A DNA stretch of 24,156 nucleotides from Ramicandelaber brevisporus. Taxonomy: Eukaryota > Kickxellomycota > Ramicandelaberales > Ramicandelaberaceae. How positions within the stretch are numbered: position 1 is the first letter of the stretch; each line of letters opens with the position of its first letter. The DNA lies in assembly GCA_025201865.1 (NCBI GenBank), contig MU603044.1, positions 1 through 24,156 on the forward strand. Reading direction: 5' to 3'. The notes below the pieces were generated by a model. That model made no database searches and had not been told where the DNA came from. It saw only the letters and a program-made list of their open reading frames with translations. Shown piece after piece: positions 7,506 to 15,687 of the stretch. A program made the translations under genes and the position numbers.

Positions 7506-8729
7506 TTAATGAACCATTTCAATATTCTTTGGCGGTGGGTTGATGCGATTCTCCACAGCCTCTGGCTCCAATCCCAGCATCTTCAAGGTTGTAAAATACC
7601 GCTCCAGCGACTGTCTCTTCAGATACTTGAGAATGCGCTTTCTCTTCTGCAAGAACAATGTGTATCTGTATCTCGACTGGGTATCCTTCTTGTTTGTGCG
7701 CAAATGGTCCGCCATTGCATTGATCCGGATCGTGAACACCGCCGCCTGTACCTCGGGCGATCCGGTATCACCAGCCTTCATTCCAAACATCTCGACAGCT
7801 CTGCTCACATTCCATTTGCGGATTTCGGAGCCGTTGGAGTTTTCGAGCGATGCAATCTTGCGCACTTGCTCGGCCTGCACATAGCTGGGGTGCAGTTCAC
7901 CAGTGGAACCGGGGAGTTTGCCGCCATTAGCAACAATGGCGTCGACATCGAGGCCAGTGGCGAGCGGGTTTATTTGCTGAACAATCGTCTGTGGTGCCAG
8001 GTCAAACAGGAACTCGGCTTCGGAGCTGGTCAAGCCAAACTGGTAGCCGCGGCCAGTCTTGGTATCCAAGCCAGAGTGCTCAATCTCTCCATTGGAGTCC
8101 ACGGAGGGAGTTGAAGAGGTGGCGTGGACAGACTGGACAGCACCACGCGAAAACAGCGACAGGTTGCCCGTGACAGTCTCTAGACCTGACTTCAAGCTTG
8201 GCTGCAAGTTTGAGAAATGAGATGGCGCGTGCACAGGCGGGGATGGCGCTGGAATGTCCTCAATAATCGCCATCTTTGACGAGCCTTCACCAGCAGTAGC
8301 ACCAGCAGTAGCACCAGCATCGGTTTCGCTCTTTGTCGTGGCTGAAGAGGCCATCATGAGATCAGCATTGGCACGACGTCCAAACACACGGCTCGGGTCG
8401 AGCATTGCTTTCAAAAACGGCGTATCCATTCTCTTCATGGCATCGTCGACCAGCTTTTGCTTGTCCTGTTCGAGCTGCTTCAGCATTTTGCTGCGTTCTT
8501 CGCGCTTGACACGCTTACGGCTCTTTTGGCCACTGCTGGCGGCACTGCTCAGCTTCTTCTGGCGTGCCTTCAGCGCGGCTTTGGAGACGGCTGCATGGGA
8601 AGCTGCGGTGATGTGGATCAAGCGACTCTGCTGGAGGCTGCTGGAGGATGTTGCTTTGAACGTGGAGGCTGCCACGGCGGTGGACATGGGCGTGAGCCGT
8701 AGCTTCGACTGAAAGAGCTGGCTCAACAT
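7506..8729 (-). CDS. MRPS28: Mitochondrial small-subunit ribosomal protein uS15m
   Basis: The first ATG in frame is 8729-8727, giving 407 residues; the open frame upstream begins at GTG and crosses an A11 tract on the coding strand, so it is rejected as leader. The C-terminal third is the uS15 fold: TGSPEVQAAVFTIRINAMADHL, then HLRTNKKDTQSRY, then KRKRILKYLKRQSLERY. This four-helix protein binds the junction of 16S-type rRNA helices and nucleates the small-subunit platform. The N-terminus is basic with Ser/Ala/Leu and RLIHIT near residue 37, a likely mitochondrial import and cleavage signal. Between lie about 230 residues with a Lys/Arg-rich coiled-coil-like segment (KRVKREERSKMLKQLEQDKQKL), common in long fungal Mrps28 forms. 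The symbol follows yeast naming. It ends 57 bp from the convergent primase stop. Confidence 0.92.
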   Translation of the reverse strand: MLSQLFQSKLRLTPMSTAVAASTFKATSSSSLQQSRLIHITAASHAAVSKAALKARQKKLSSAASSGQKSRKRVKREERSKMLKQLEQDKQKLVDDAMKRMDTPFLKAMLDPSRVFGRRANADLMMASSATTKSETDAGATAGATAGEGSSKMAIIEDIPAPSPPVHAPSHFSNLQPSLKSGLETVTGNLSLFSRGAVQSVHATSSTPSVDSNGEIEHSGLDTKTGRGYQFGLTSSEAEFLFDLAPQTIVQQINPLATGLDVDAIVANGGKLPGSTGELHPSYVQAEQVRKIASLENSNGSEIRKWNVSRAVEMFGMKAGDTGSPEVQAAVFTIRINAMADHLRTNKKDTQSRYRYTLFLQKRKRILKYLKRQSLERYFTTLKMLGLEPEAVENRINPPPKNIEMVH

Positions 8730-9116
8730 GATCTGGCTGTCTTCACTTCTTTTCTTTTTTTTTTTGCTTGGGAAGTTGATCAGATTCAGGCAGACACAGA
8801 AACTTCGGACCAAAAAAAATAATTCCACAAGGAAATCGACATCCAACTTCACGAAGACATTGCCGGCATGATGGACAACAAAAGAGGGATGATTATTGCA
8901 TTTAGCAGGTATAGTTCAATGAAAAGGAAAAGAAAGAAAGAGGAAAGAATAAGAAAATGAAGAATAAAAAGGGAACCGAATAGTTAAAAAAAAAAATCAA
9001 GGTAAAGTAATGAAGAAAGAGAACATAGTTGAGAAAACTAATCATGTAGTAGTAGTAACTGTTAGCGAGAATTAGTGCGTGATGAGTAAGGCGAGAGAGA
9101 GAGAGAGAGAGAGTAA
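8730..9116. other. Intergenic region between Chs4-like stop and uS15m start
   Basis: This 387-bp gap contains the uS15m promoter and leader, with an 11-T run on plus (8755-8765), a long A/G-rich stretch on plus (8920-9020), and a GA dinucleotide tract at 9093-9113 directly after the Chs4-like stop. The region is low complexity and I see no further gene. Confidence 0.5.
9093..9113. repeat. (GA)n dinucleotide tract
   Basis: About ten GA units lie four bases past the stop of the Chs4-like gene, in its 3' UTR. It reads as a (TC)n tract in that transcript. Confidence 0.85.
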
Positions 9117-12100
9117 TCACATAATTGAGCAGGATTCATCAACACCGCCTTTACCAGATCGAGTTGCTCGTTGATGCTTCTGTGCTGCGACAGCCGCCAT
9201 GCCATGCTTCTTCAAATCAGCCAAGCGATTCATTGCCCTCTTGTTGCCCTGCGCAGCTGCTCTCAAATACCATCTCCGGGCTTCGGCAACATCCTGCTGC
9301 ACACCAATAGATTGCTCGGAGAAGTAACCAACGGCATATTCAGCCTTGGCGAGACCCTTGTCAGCAGCACGGCGTGCCCACAGGTAAGCTTCGGTGTCAG
9401 ACTGCTGCAGGACACCCTCGGAGCCAGTCAGGTACCAGCCAGCCAGTGCCAGCTCAGCATCTGCATAGCCGCGCTCGGCAGCCTTCGTGTACCAAGCGAT
9501 GGAACGACGCGGATCAACCGGACATCCAAGTTTGCCAAACTCGTAGCATACACCGAGCTTGAACATTGAGTAAACGTAGCCAAGCTGGGCAGCCTGGGTG
9601 TACAGATCCTTGGCGTGGGCCTCGTCAACAAGAATCGATGGAATGCCGCCATTCTCGTAGCAGCTGGCCAGCTCGTGGAGAGCATGCGGGTTCTCTGCGT
9701 CGGCGCCATCAGCAGCGCGTTTCAGCCACGTGATAGCCTCGCGTGGGTTGGCCTGCTGGCCGAGCAGACCCTTGAGCAGAATCATGCCGAGCTTGAACAT
9801 TGCGGGGACATCGCTAAGCTGAGCAGCTTTGCGATAGTATTGGACCGATCTGGAGGCATCTTTACGAGTACCACGGCCATACTCGTAGCAAACAGCAGCG
9901 CGATACGTGGCAGAAGAGTGGTTCTGCTTGGCGGCTTGTTGATAGAGGCCAAATGCCTTTTCATGGTCGACAGGCACACTGAGAGCACCGTCGTTGTAGC
10001 AGTTACCAAGGAAGAACATCGCCTCGGCAGATGCTGGCTTGCCAAATGCCGAGCCGCTGGACGACAGCTTCTTGAGCATCTTGATCGCCTCTTGAGTCAG
10101 ATGTTCACGGCGCTTGTTGGCAGCCTTTTGATCAGGCTCAGTCTTGAGCAGGTTGGCAGACGCCTCGAGCAGGTACTTGGCGAAATCCAGCTGTACTCTC
10201 GGGTCGCCAGTCTTCTTGGCGTTTTGCAGGTAAGCCTCGAGACCGTCCAATGTCGGCACATTGCGTTCGGCAATGACAGTGCTGCTGCTGTTGTTTGCGC
10301 CGCCGGCAGTGCTTGGTCGACCAGGAACAAGAGTCGCTCTGCTCTGCTGCCCAATGTGGGATGCCTCGTAGTGGGACTGAGCGTCAGATAACCGAGAGGG
10401 CTGTTCGGCGTACGCATACGGAGCCTGTGGAGGTGCCATGCCAGGGTATCCACCGTACATTGGCTGGACTTGTTGAACCATGTAGCCCTGCGCAGCGGCC
10501 GTCGATGGATCTTGAGGCGGCATGCTGGGATCAGGCGTGTAAACCCCACCGTGCATTGATGGATGGCCGTAGTAGCCAGAGCCACCACCTTGCGGAGCAT
10601 AGTGCATGCCAGGGCTTCCTGGAACGGCACCACCTTGGGCAACATGTGGCGGAATGACACTGCCGCGCACACTGCCGCCATCAGAGTACATTGAGACATG
10701 TGGAGATGGACCAGAACCATGGAATGAGTGCGGATATGGACCACCAGCGTGCATGTACTGTTGCTGCTGCTGCTGCTGCTGCTGATACATTGATGCATTG
10801 GGGTCATAGCCGTGTGGATGGCCCTGCTGCTGGTAGTAGCTGTTTTGACCAGACGGGGCACTCTGTACACTCATTCTAGCCATGTCGTTTTCAAGACCCT
10901 GCATATGTGGATGTTGAAGCTGGCCTTGATCAGCAGATGTGTGGCTGGCCTGTGAATGACGACCACCTTCAGCGCTTGAGCGGCCATCCATGGAGGGATG
11001 CTGCTGTCTGGCTGGAGTAGCTTTCCGGCTTCCAACTGTTGTTGATGACGACGGAGACGATACTGAAGATGGGTCAAGAGCTGGGACTGCGGCAGGTCCA
11101 GTGTACTGTCCATCAAAACCCTCGCCAATCACTGGAGCACCAGCACCGCCAGCACCACCAGTGCGAGAAGCTGCAGTTGCGCGTAATGACCTGCCGGTTT
11201 GACGACCTTCACCATCGCTAACATCGCTCTCTTTATCACTGTTATCTGCAGCTTGATGGCCAGTACGCTTAGTTGTAACACGAGCTCCAATTCTGTTTTG
11301 ATCAATGTCACTATCATCGTCATCCTCATCGTCGTGGTCGTCGCCGACATCAGAACCAGCGGTAGCAGAACGTCTCGGCGCATGGCTGCTCACTCCATCT
11401 TCGACATCGCTCGATGCACCATTTGGATGGTGGTGAGCATGAGCTGCGCGATGACCGACATTGCCTGCTGAGCCTGAGGAAGGAACGGTATTTGCATGAT
11501 GCAGCAGATGAGGTACATTGGATGCCCTCGGTGACCCAGTCCGTCCGGGAACGCCTCCACCGCCTAGTGGACTGAAGGCGGATGGATGCTGTAGCTGCTG
11601 CTGTTGATGTTGCTGGTGCTGCGGTTGTTGATACTGCTGGTGCTGCTGGTATTGATTGAGAGCTATGTTCGATCCAGAAGCAGAAGCAGAAGCAGTGCGC
11701 ATGGCCTGGGACTGTGCAAGCTGTCTCAGAGAGTTGCTAGAGCTGGGTCGGCTCAAAGTGCCACCAAATCGGCCAGGTTCAGGCGGAGCAAACACTTCCG
11801 AGCGCGGCGTTGTTGGACCCTCTCCGCTGCCACCACCACTTCCTCCTCCATACTGCTGTTGCTGTTGCTGGTCTGAGCGGAATTGAGGAGTGTGTTGACG
11901 TAGCACCATGCCGGCCACTGGGGTAGGCGCGGTCGGATTAACCGGGGCACCACCACTACCATAATACGGCTGCTGTGGATGCTGAGACGGATGTGGTGGC
12001 TGCTGATATTGAGGATGATGGTAGTAAGGCTGTTGCTGTGGGTGCTGCTGTGGGTGTGCAGCGTACTGCGGATGATACTGCTGCTGCTGCTGCTGCTGCT

Positions 12101-12332
12101 GATGCTGCTGCTGCTGCTGCTGCTGCTGAGGATGTACCATGTAACCTCCCTGCTGATAGTGCTGTGGTGGTGGTGGTTGTTGTTGATGAGCAACACCAGG
12201 ATGACCGCCACTACGACCGCCGCCTGGAGGCAGAGTAGGCAACGGACGACCGCCGGTCAGCGAAGAGCCAGCCGCGTACCGATCGTCGACGTACTGCTGG
12301 TGCTGGTGCTGCTGGTGCTGCTGTGGATGCAT
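9117..12332 (-). CDS. CHS4: Chs4/Skt5-type chitin synthase activator with Sel1 repeats and CaaX box
   Basis: From ATG 12332 the protein is 1,071 residues. Chs4/Skt5 proteins bind and activate class IV (Chs3-type) chitin synthase and anchor it at the septum or bud neck. Residues 1-680 are low complexity: many Gln, His, Pro, Gly and Ser runs and acidic patches. Near residue 690 begins the conserved part, with LEAYLQNAKKTGDPRVQLDFAKYLL, then about seven Sel1-like repeats (roughly 765-1050), each ending Y..AA or W..RAA. The last residues are ESCSIM, a CaaX box; yeast Chs4 also ends in a CaaX motif and is prenylated. An earlier in-frame ATG at 12608 would add 92 residues, but that stretch is coded by a CT-rich microsatellite and reads LSLSLCVFLCLYP, more like a leader. 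The gene is divergent from the EF-hand gene. Confidence 0.85.
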   Translation of the reverse strand: MHPQQHQQHQHQQYVDDRYAAGSSLTGGRPLPTLPPGGGRSGGHPGVAHQQQPPPPQHYQQGGYMVHPQQQQQQQQHQQQQQQQQYHPQYAAHPQQHPQQQPYYHHPQYQQPPHPSQHPQQPYYGSGGAPVNPTAPTPVAGMVLRQHTPQFRSDQQQQQQYGGGSGGGSGEGPTTPRSEVFAPPEPGRFGGTLSRPSSSNSLRQLAQSQAMRTASASASGSNIALNQYQQHQQYQQPQHQQHQQQQLQHPSAFSPLGGGGVPGRTGSPRASNVPHLLHHANTVPSSGSAGNVGHRAAHAHHHPNGASSDVEDGVSSHAPRRSATAGSDVGDDHDDEDDDDSDIDQNRIGARVTTKRTGHQAADNSDKESDVSDGEGRQTGRSLRATAASRTGGAGGAGAPVIGEGFDGQYTGPAAVPALDPSSVSSPSSSTTVGSRKATPARQQHPSMDGRSSAEGGRHSQASHTSADQGQLQHPHMQGLENDMARMSVQSAPSGQNSYYQQQGHPHGYDPNASMYQQQQQQQQQYMHAGGPYPHSFHGSGPSPHVSMYSDGGSVRGSVIPPHVAQGGAVPGSPGMHYAPQGGGSGYYGHPSMHGGVYTPDPSMPPQDPSTAAAQGYMVQQVQPMYGGYPGMAPPQAPYAYAEQPSRLSDAQSHYEASHIGQQSRATLVPGRPSTAGGANNSSSTVIAERNVPTLDGLEAYLQNAKKTGDPRVQLDFAKYLLEASANLLKTEPDQKAANKRREHLTQEAIKMLKKLSSSGSAFGKPASAEAMFFLGNCYNDGALSVPVDHEKAFGLYQQAAKQNHSSATYRAAVCYEYGRGTRKDASRSVQYYRKAAQLSDVPAMFKLGMILLKGLLGQQANPREAITWLKRAADGADAENPHALHELASCYENGGIPSILVDEAHAKDLYTQAAQLGYVYSMFKLGVCYEFGKLGCPVDPRRSIAWYTKAAERGYADAELALAGWYLTGSEGVLQQSDTEAYLWARRAADKGLAKAEYAVGYFSEQSIGVQQDVAEARRWYLRAAAQGNKRAMNRLADLKKHGMAAVAAQKHQRATRSGKGGVDESCSIM
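12078..12128. repeat. CTG/CAG trinucleotide repeat coding polyglutamine
   Basis: On plus this is CTG repeated with a single GAT interruption. On the coding strand it gives two Gln runs split by His in the N-terminal part of the Chs4-like protein. It is the longest pure CAG-type tract in the window and is likely length-variable. Confidence 0.85.
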
Positions 12333-13088
12333 TCCTCGCCGTTTGCTTGAACAAGACAGAGGGCGATCGGGTTCGAGAATAAAAGGTTCGGTTGTTCGAA
12401 GGCGCGTTTCAGAGAAGAAGTGGAAGGGGGAAAACCCATCGAGAGAGAGAGACAGACAGGGATAGAGACAGAGAAAGACACAAAGAGAGAGGGAGACCGC
12501 TTCTCCCGCTACTGTGCAACGGCAACCACGACTGTTGGCTACGGGTGCTCCGCCGAGAGCAGTACAAGCTCGTTTTTTTTTTTTATCCATTGACACCCTC
12601 GATGTCATGTTTCCTGTTGAATGGATGTGTCTCTGTTTGAGCTCCCCCGGACTGCTGCCGGGTAGCTAGTTCTCAGCTGACATCATTGCAATCGAGAGAA
12701 TGCGTGCTTTTCATAAAAAGGCGACCCTTTAAATGATGAAGTGCCAAGGCGAATATCAGCGTGGTCTTTGCATGTCTCATTTCGCTTGTATTGCATTGAC
12801 GTTCCTCTCCCTACCTCCCCCCTCTTCCACCACTGTCATTGGGTATGACTGGCCGGAGCGAGAGTTAAAAAAATCTGCCTTGGCTCCGATGATATCGAAA
12901 AACGTTTTTGCGGTTCAACGAGCCAGCCCCCTCTCCTATTTGAAGTGTCCCCTTTCCGCTTGTTGCGCGCTCTTCCACTCTTATTTTTTCCCAACTTGTT
13001 TCTTCTTTCCAATATCTCCCAACCTTCGCTCTCCATACACACACACACACCTATTCACACTTACACACTTACTCTCCATTTTGTAAAG
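12333..13088. promoter_or_regulatory. Divergent intergenic region between CHS4-like and EF-hand genes
   Basis: These 756 bp carry both promoters. On the Chs4 side there is a GAGAGAGA/GACAGACAGG tract (about 12439-12495), CT-rich on its sense strand, and a run of T at about 12573-12583. On the EF-hand side the leader is strongly pyrimidine-rich from about 12925, with CACACACACACAC at 13037-13050 and CTCCATTTTGTAAAG just before the ATG. Such CT-rich leaders are common at highly expressed fungal genes. No further gene is evident. Confidence 0.5.
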
Positions 13089-13535
13089 ATGTCTACTCTT
13101 TCCGAGATCCAGATTGACCAGGTCAAGCAGACCTTCGCTGCCCTCGACAAGGACGGCAACGGCCAGCTCAGCGCCGCCGACCTCAGCACCGCCTTCAGAA
13201 CCCTCGGTTCCGCCAAGTCTGACGAGCAGGTCCACCAGCTCATCTCTGCCGTCTCCAAGGGTGGCAACGCCGTCTCCTTCGACCAGTTCCTGGCTGTCGT
13301 TGGCCCAACCATTGCCGCCGACCACGACAACGACAACGAGTACACTGCTTCCTTCGCCAAGTTCGACAAGGACCACACCGGCCACCTCACCGCCGAGAGC
13401 CTGCTTGAGGTTGCCAACGCCGCCGGCGCTGACCTGTCCCTGAGCGAATGCAAGGAGCTTATCGAGGCTGCCAACGTCTCTGGCTCCGGCTCCATCACCT
13501 ACGAGGAGTTCCGCAAGCTGCTCCACACCCACTAA
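13089..13535 (+). CDS. Calmodulin-like / myosin-light-chain-like EF-hand protein (148 aa)
   Basis: ATG 13089 gives 148 residues, the length of calmodulin; the open frame upstream starts at GTG in the CT-rich leader and is rejected. Four EF-hand positions can be aligned. Loop 1 (20-31, DKDGNGQLSAAD) is nearly canonical but has Asp at position 12. Loop 2 (around 56-65, SKGGNAVSFD) has lost its acidic ligands. Loop 3 (93-104, DKDHTGHLTAES) has Ser at position 12. Loop 4 (129-140, NVSGSGSITYEE) has Asn/Ser/Ser at 1, 3 and 5 with Glu at 12. It therefore probably binds one calcium at most, like essential light chains (Cdc4/Mlc1) or other divergent relatives rather than true calmodulin. Codon choice is extremely biased to C-ending codons, unlike its neighbours, implying high expression. 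The exact orthology is open. Confidence 0.85.
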   Translation: MSTLSEIQIDQVKQTFAALDKDGNGQLSAADLSTAFRTLGSAKSDEQVHQLISAVSKGGNAVSFDQFLAVVGPTIAADHDNDNEYTASFAKFDKDHTGHLTAESLLEVANAAGADLSLSECKELIEAANVSGSGSITYEEFRKLLHTH

Positions 13536-14047
13536 AAAAAAGAAGCATCACTAGTACATTTACACCCTCCTCTTTACTCCGTTTTTTTTTAATGTCTCTC
13601 TCTTTCCTTGCTGCCAGACGTTCTAGTGTATGCCGCCGGTCCAATACGGTGATGATGATGATCGTAGACGTCGTGATGGTGCCATTGGCGGCTCCTATCG
13701 AATGGAAGGTCTCACCTTGGATTGACCCGTCCAATCAGCTAATCCCTCGGCCCATACCTCCAAAAAAAAAAAGTTGAAGCGGCTCGATGGTTGCAAACCG
13801 GAACATCGTCGTCGTAAATTGTCGATAAGGTCCTTCGGGGATTCATCGCTGGTATAACGCGTGCATTGACCATGTAGCGTCCACAATGCATGACACTGGG
13901 AACATCCGGCTCCAATTACCCGCAATATATGTCGTACGGATCCGCTCGCTCTGAATTACAATCCGATCCACGCGCCAAACGATATTTGCTCGAAGAAATA
14001 AAAGAATGAAACCACAAAAATTTATTTATTTCGTTTAATAAACAAAA
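13536..14047. promoter_or_regulatory. EF-hand 3' region and BCD1 promoter with CCAAT cluster
   Basis: This 512-bp gap has four CCAAT pentamers: 13641-13645, 13684-13688 (as ATTGG), 13731-13735 and 13912-13916. A palindromic ACGCGT lies at 13857-13862. CCAAT is the recognition core of the HAP/NF-Y complex. The last 60 bp before BCD1 are A/T-rich (TTTATTTATTTCG then AATAAACAAAA before ATG 14048). An AATAAA at 13997-14002 could serve the EF-hand transcript but is far from its stop. No coding frame was convincing. Confidence 0.45.
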
Positions 14048-14998
14048 ATGGTCGTTTCAGACAAAGAGGCAAACACAGGCTCATCTGCCGCTGCTGCCGC
14101 TGCAAACAGCACACGAATCTCGGACATTCCGTGCAGCTGCTGCGGCGCCGCGAGTGCCAAGTACCGCTGCCCTGGCTGCAACGCCTGCACCTGCTCAGTC
14201 GCCTGTGTCAAAGCCCACAAATCCAACACTGGCTGCACCGGCGTTCGTTCCAAGAATCACTTCATTCGGCGGTCAGCATTCACTGAGATGGATATGCAGA
14301 GTGACATTGGATACTTGGAGGATACTGCGCGCGCCATTCGAACAGGTGATTTTCAACAAGGCAGCAACAACAATGACAACATCAGTAGCGGTAATAATGA
14401 TGGTGGTAAAAGTAATGCGATGTCGGTACAAACAAAGAGCAAAATGGAGAAGGAGAGTAGCCACGCGTTTAGGAGGGATTTGCTGGTGAGGAAAGCCAAG
14501 CAGCGAAGTGCATTGAGCATTATTCAGGCACCGCTGGGAATGTCAAGAAGGAAAGCAAATGTGTCAAAGTGGAATCCAAACAGACAATGCATAATGTGGA
14601 CTATCGATGTTACGGAGTTTGATGAAGATGGTAAAGCTATTGGAAATGGGCTGAGGACATTGACGGGTGTGAAAGATGAACTCTCGATTGAAGAGATAAT
14701 TGAGAAGAAGAGCCAAATTGAAACGGCAGCAGCATCTGAAGAGGAAGCAGTAGTCGACAATGCTGGCGAAACAAATAGCAGAGGAGATGACAGCGAGCCT
14801 AAACATGACGAGTCCTTTGTGGCACTAATGAAGAGACCTGGCGGAAGAGTAACAGATAAATTCTACTACAGGCTGCCCATTTCGGTTCCATTCTATAAAG
14901 CCATCGAGAAAACATCCATCATTGAGTATCCATCAATCGAGATTCATACAAGAGTCCCTGAATCTTACACCATTGTCGACTCCCAAAATGCTCATTAA
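14048..14998 (+). CDS. BCD1: Box C/D snoRNP assembly protein Bcd1 (HIT zinc finger, ZNHIT6 family)
   Basis: This is a complete 316-residue frame. Bcd1 is needed for stability and assembly of box C/D snoRNPs, which guide rRNA methylation. The HIT-type zinc finger is intact at residues 29-63, with ligands C29, C32, C41, C44, C49, C53, H57 and C63 and the spacing expected for two interleaved zinc sites. After it come the Bcd1-type VRSKNHFIRRSAF and DIGYLEDTARAI segments. A helix FRRDLLVRKAKQRSALSIIQAPLG is followed by MSRRKANVSKWN and IMWTIDV, characteristic of the family's second domain. The C-terminus has SIIEYPSIEIH, also conserved. A short Asn/Gly/Ser linker near 105-125 and an acidic Glu-rich segment are the only low-complexity parts. 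Zinc-HIT proteins include several families, but the downstream blocks favour Bcd1. Confidence 0.88.
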   Translation: MVVSDKEANTGSSAAAAAANSTRISDIPCSCCGAASAKYRCPGCNACTCSVACVKAHKSNTGCTGVRSKNHFIRRSAFTEMDMQSDIGYLEDTARAIRTGDFQQGSNNNDNISSGNNDGGKSNAMSVQTKSKMEKESSHAFRRDLLVRKAKQRSALSIIQAPLGMSRRKANVSKWNPNRQCIMWTIDVTEFDEDGKAIGNGLRTLTGVKDELSIEEIIEKKSQIETAAASEEEAVVDNAGETNSRGDDSEPKHDESFVALMKRPGGRVTDKFYYRLPISVPFYKAIEKTSIIEYPSIEIHTRVPESYTIVDSQNAH

Positions 14999-15687
14999 TC
15001 ATTCCTTTCATTCTCTCTCATTCTCTCTCATTCACTCTCATTCACTCTTTCTTATGAAGCGACTTCAATACCAAAAAATACAATACAGGAAAGAAAACAA
15101 AAAACAAATGGAAATCAAGCAATATATATGCAACGTGATGTGACTGATGTCATGGAGGTCAGTTCTGACACAACGTAGTTTACTCTTCTACGCTTCCAAT
15201 GTTAATCTCAACCAAACGATTCAATATAATACCAACTCCTCATTTGCAATTTAGTTCCTGAAAGACTCCTTAAAGAAAAGCTCATCCCTGGAGTGTCTGA
15301 ATAGGCTTTGTTTTGTCCATCTAAAATCGTATAATAGGAGGCAGCGTATTCAGTCAAGGCTGGAGTCTGGAGTCTGGAGATAGTCACCAGCACACCTAAT
15401 TACGCACACCATCCACAAACGACTCACACTCACCTGTTCACACATACACAAAAAAAATAAACACTACACACTCGTATTCTCTCCCTCTCTCCCTCCCTCG
15501 TTCACCCCCTTGACTTCGTGTTCCTGTTCTACTTTGCTCTACTCTGCTCTGCTCTACTCTGCTCTGACCCACTCTGCTCTGACCCACTCTCATCTCTCGC
15601 ACAGAAGAAGTTGGTCCACTTATTGACCTCCTTTCCCCCCTTTTGCCTTCTATAAACAGATACAACAACCTTTGATCAATACACGAA
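14999..15687. promoter_or_regulatory. BCD1 3' region and CT-rich leader of the APSES gene
   Basis: This 689-bp gap begins with a CATTCTCTCT/CATTCACTCT tandem repeat (15008-15048), has a GGAGTCT repeat near 15361-15379, and from about 15477 to 15655 is almost entirely pyrimidine on plus. That last stretch contains the CTCTGCTCTGACCCA-type tandem array. It is probably the long transcribed leader of the APSES gene; long leaders are known for StuA/Efg1-type regulators. I see no tRNA or second gene. Confidence 0.45.
15527..15596. repeat. Degenerate tandem array of CTCTGCTCTAC / CTCTGCTCTGACCCA units
   Basis: Five to six imperfect units of 10-15 bp, all pyrimidine-rich on plus, lie 90-160 bp upstream of the APSES gene ATG. 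The last two copies each carry GACCCA. This is probably replication-slippage repeat in the promoter or leader. Confidence 0.7.

Noticed and set aside
7509-8114. Plus-strand 201-codon frame opposite uS15m
   Set aside because: Antisense shadow of a conserved ribosomal protein; it has no conserved features of its own.
8730-8852. 41-codon extension of uS15m
   Set aside because: It begins with GTG and crosses an A11 tract; the ATG at 8729 starts a good mitochondrial targeting sequence.
12360-12385. GGTTCGAGA resembling a tRNA B box
   Set aside because: The last bases of the B box do not match, and no A box or cloverleaf can be folded around it.
12945-13088. N-terminal extension of the EF-hand protein (48 codons, hydrophobic, signal-like)
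   Set aside because: It starts at GTG, lies in a CT-rich leader, and removing it leaves a protein of exactly calmodulin length from a good ATG.
15140-15400. Possible small RNA gene between BCD1 and the APSES gene
   Set aside because: I looked for tRNA boxes, snoRNA C/D boxes and strong hairpins and found no consistent set.
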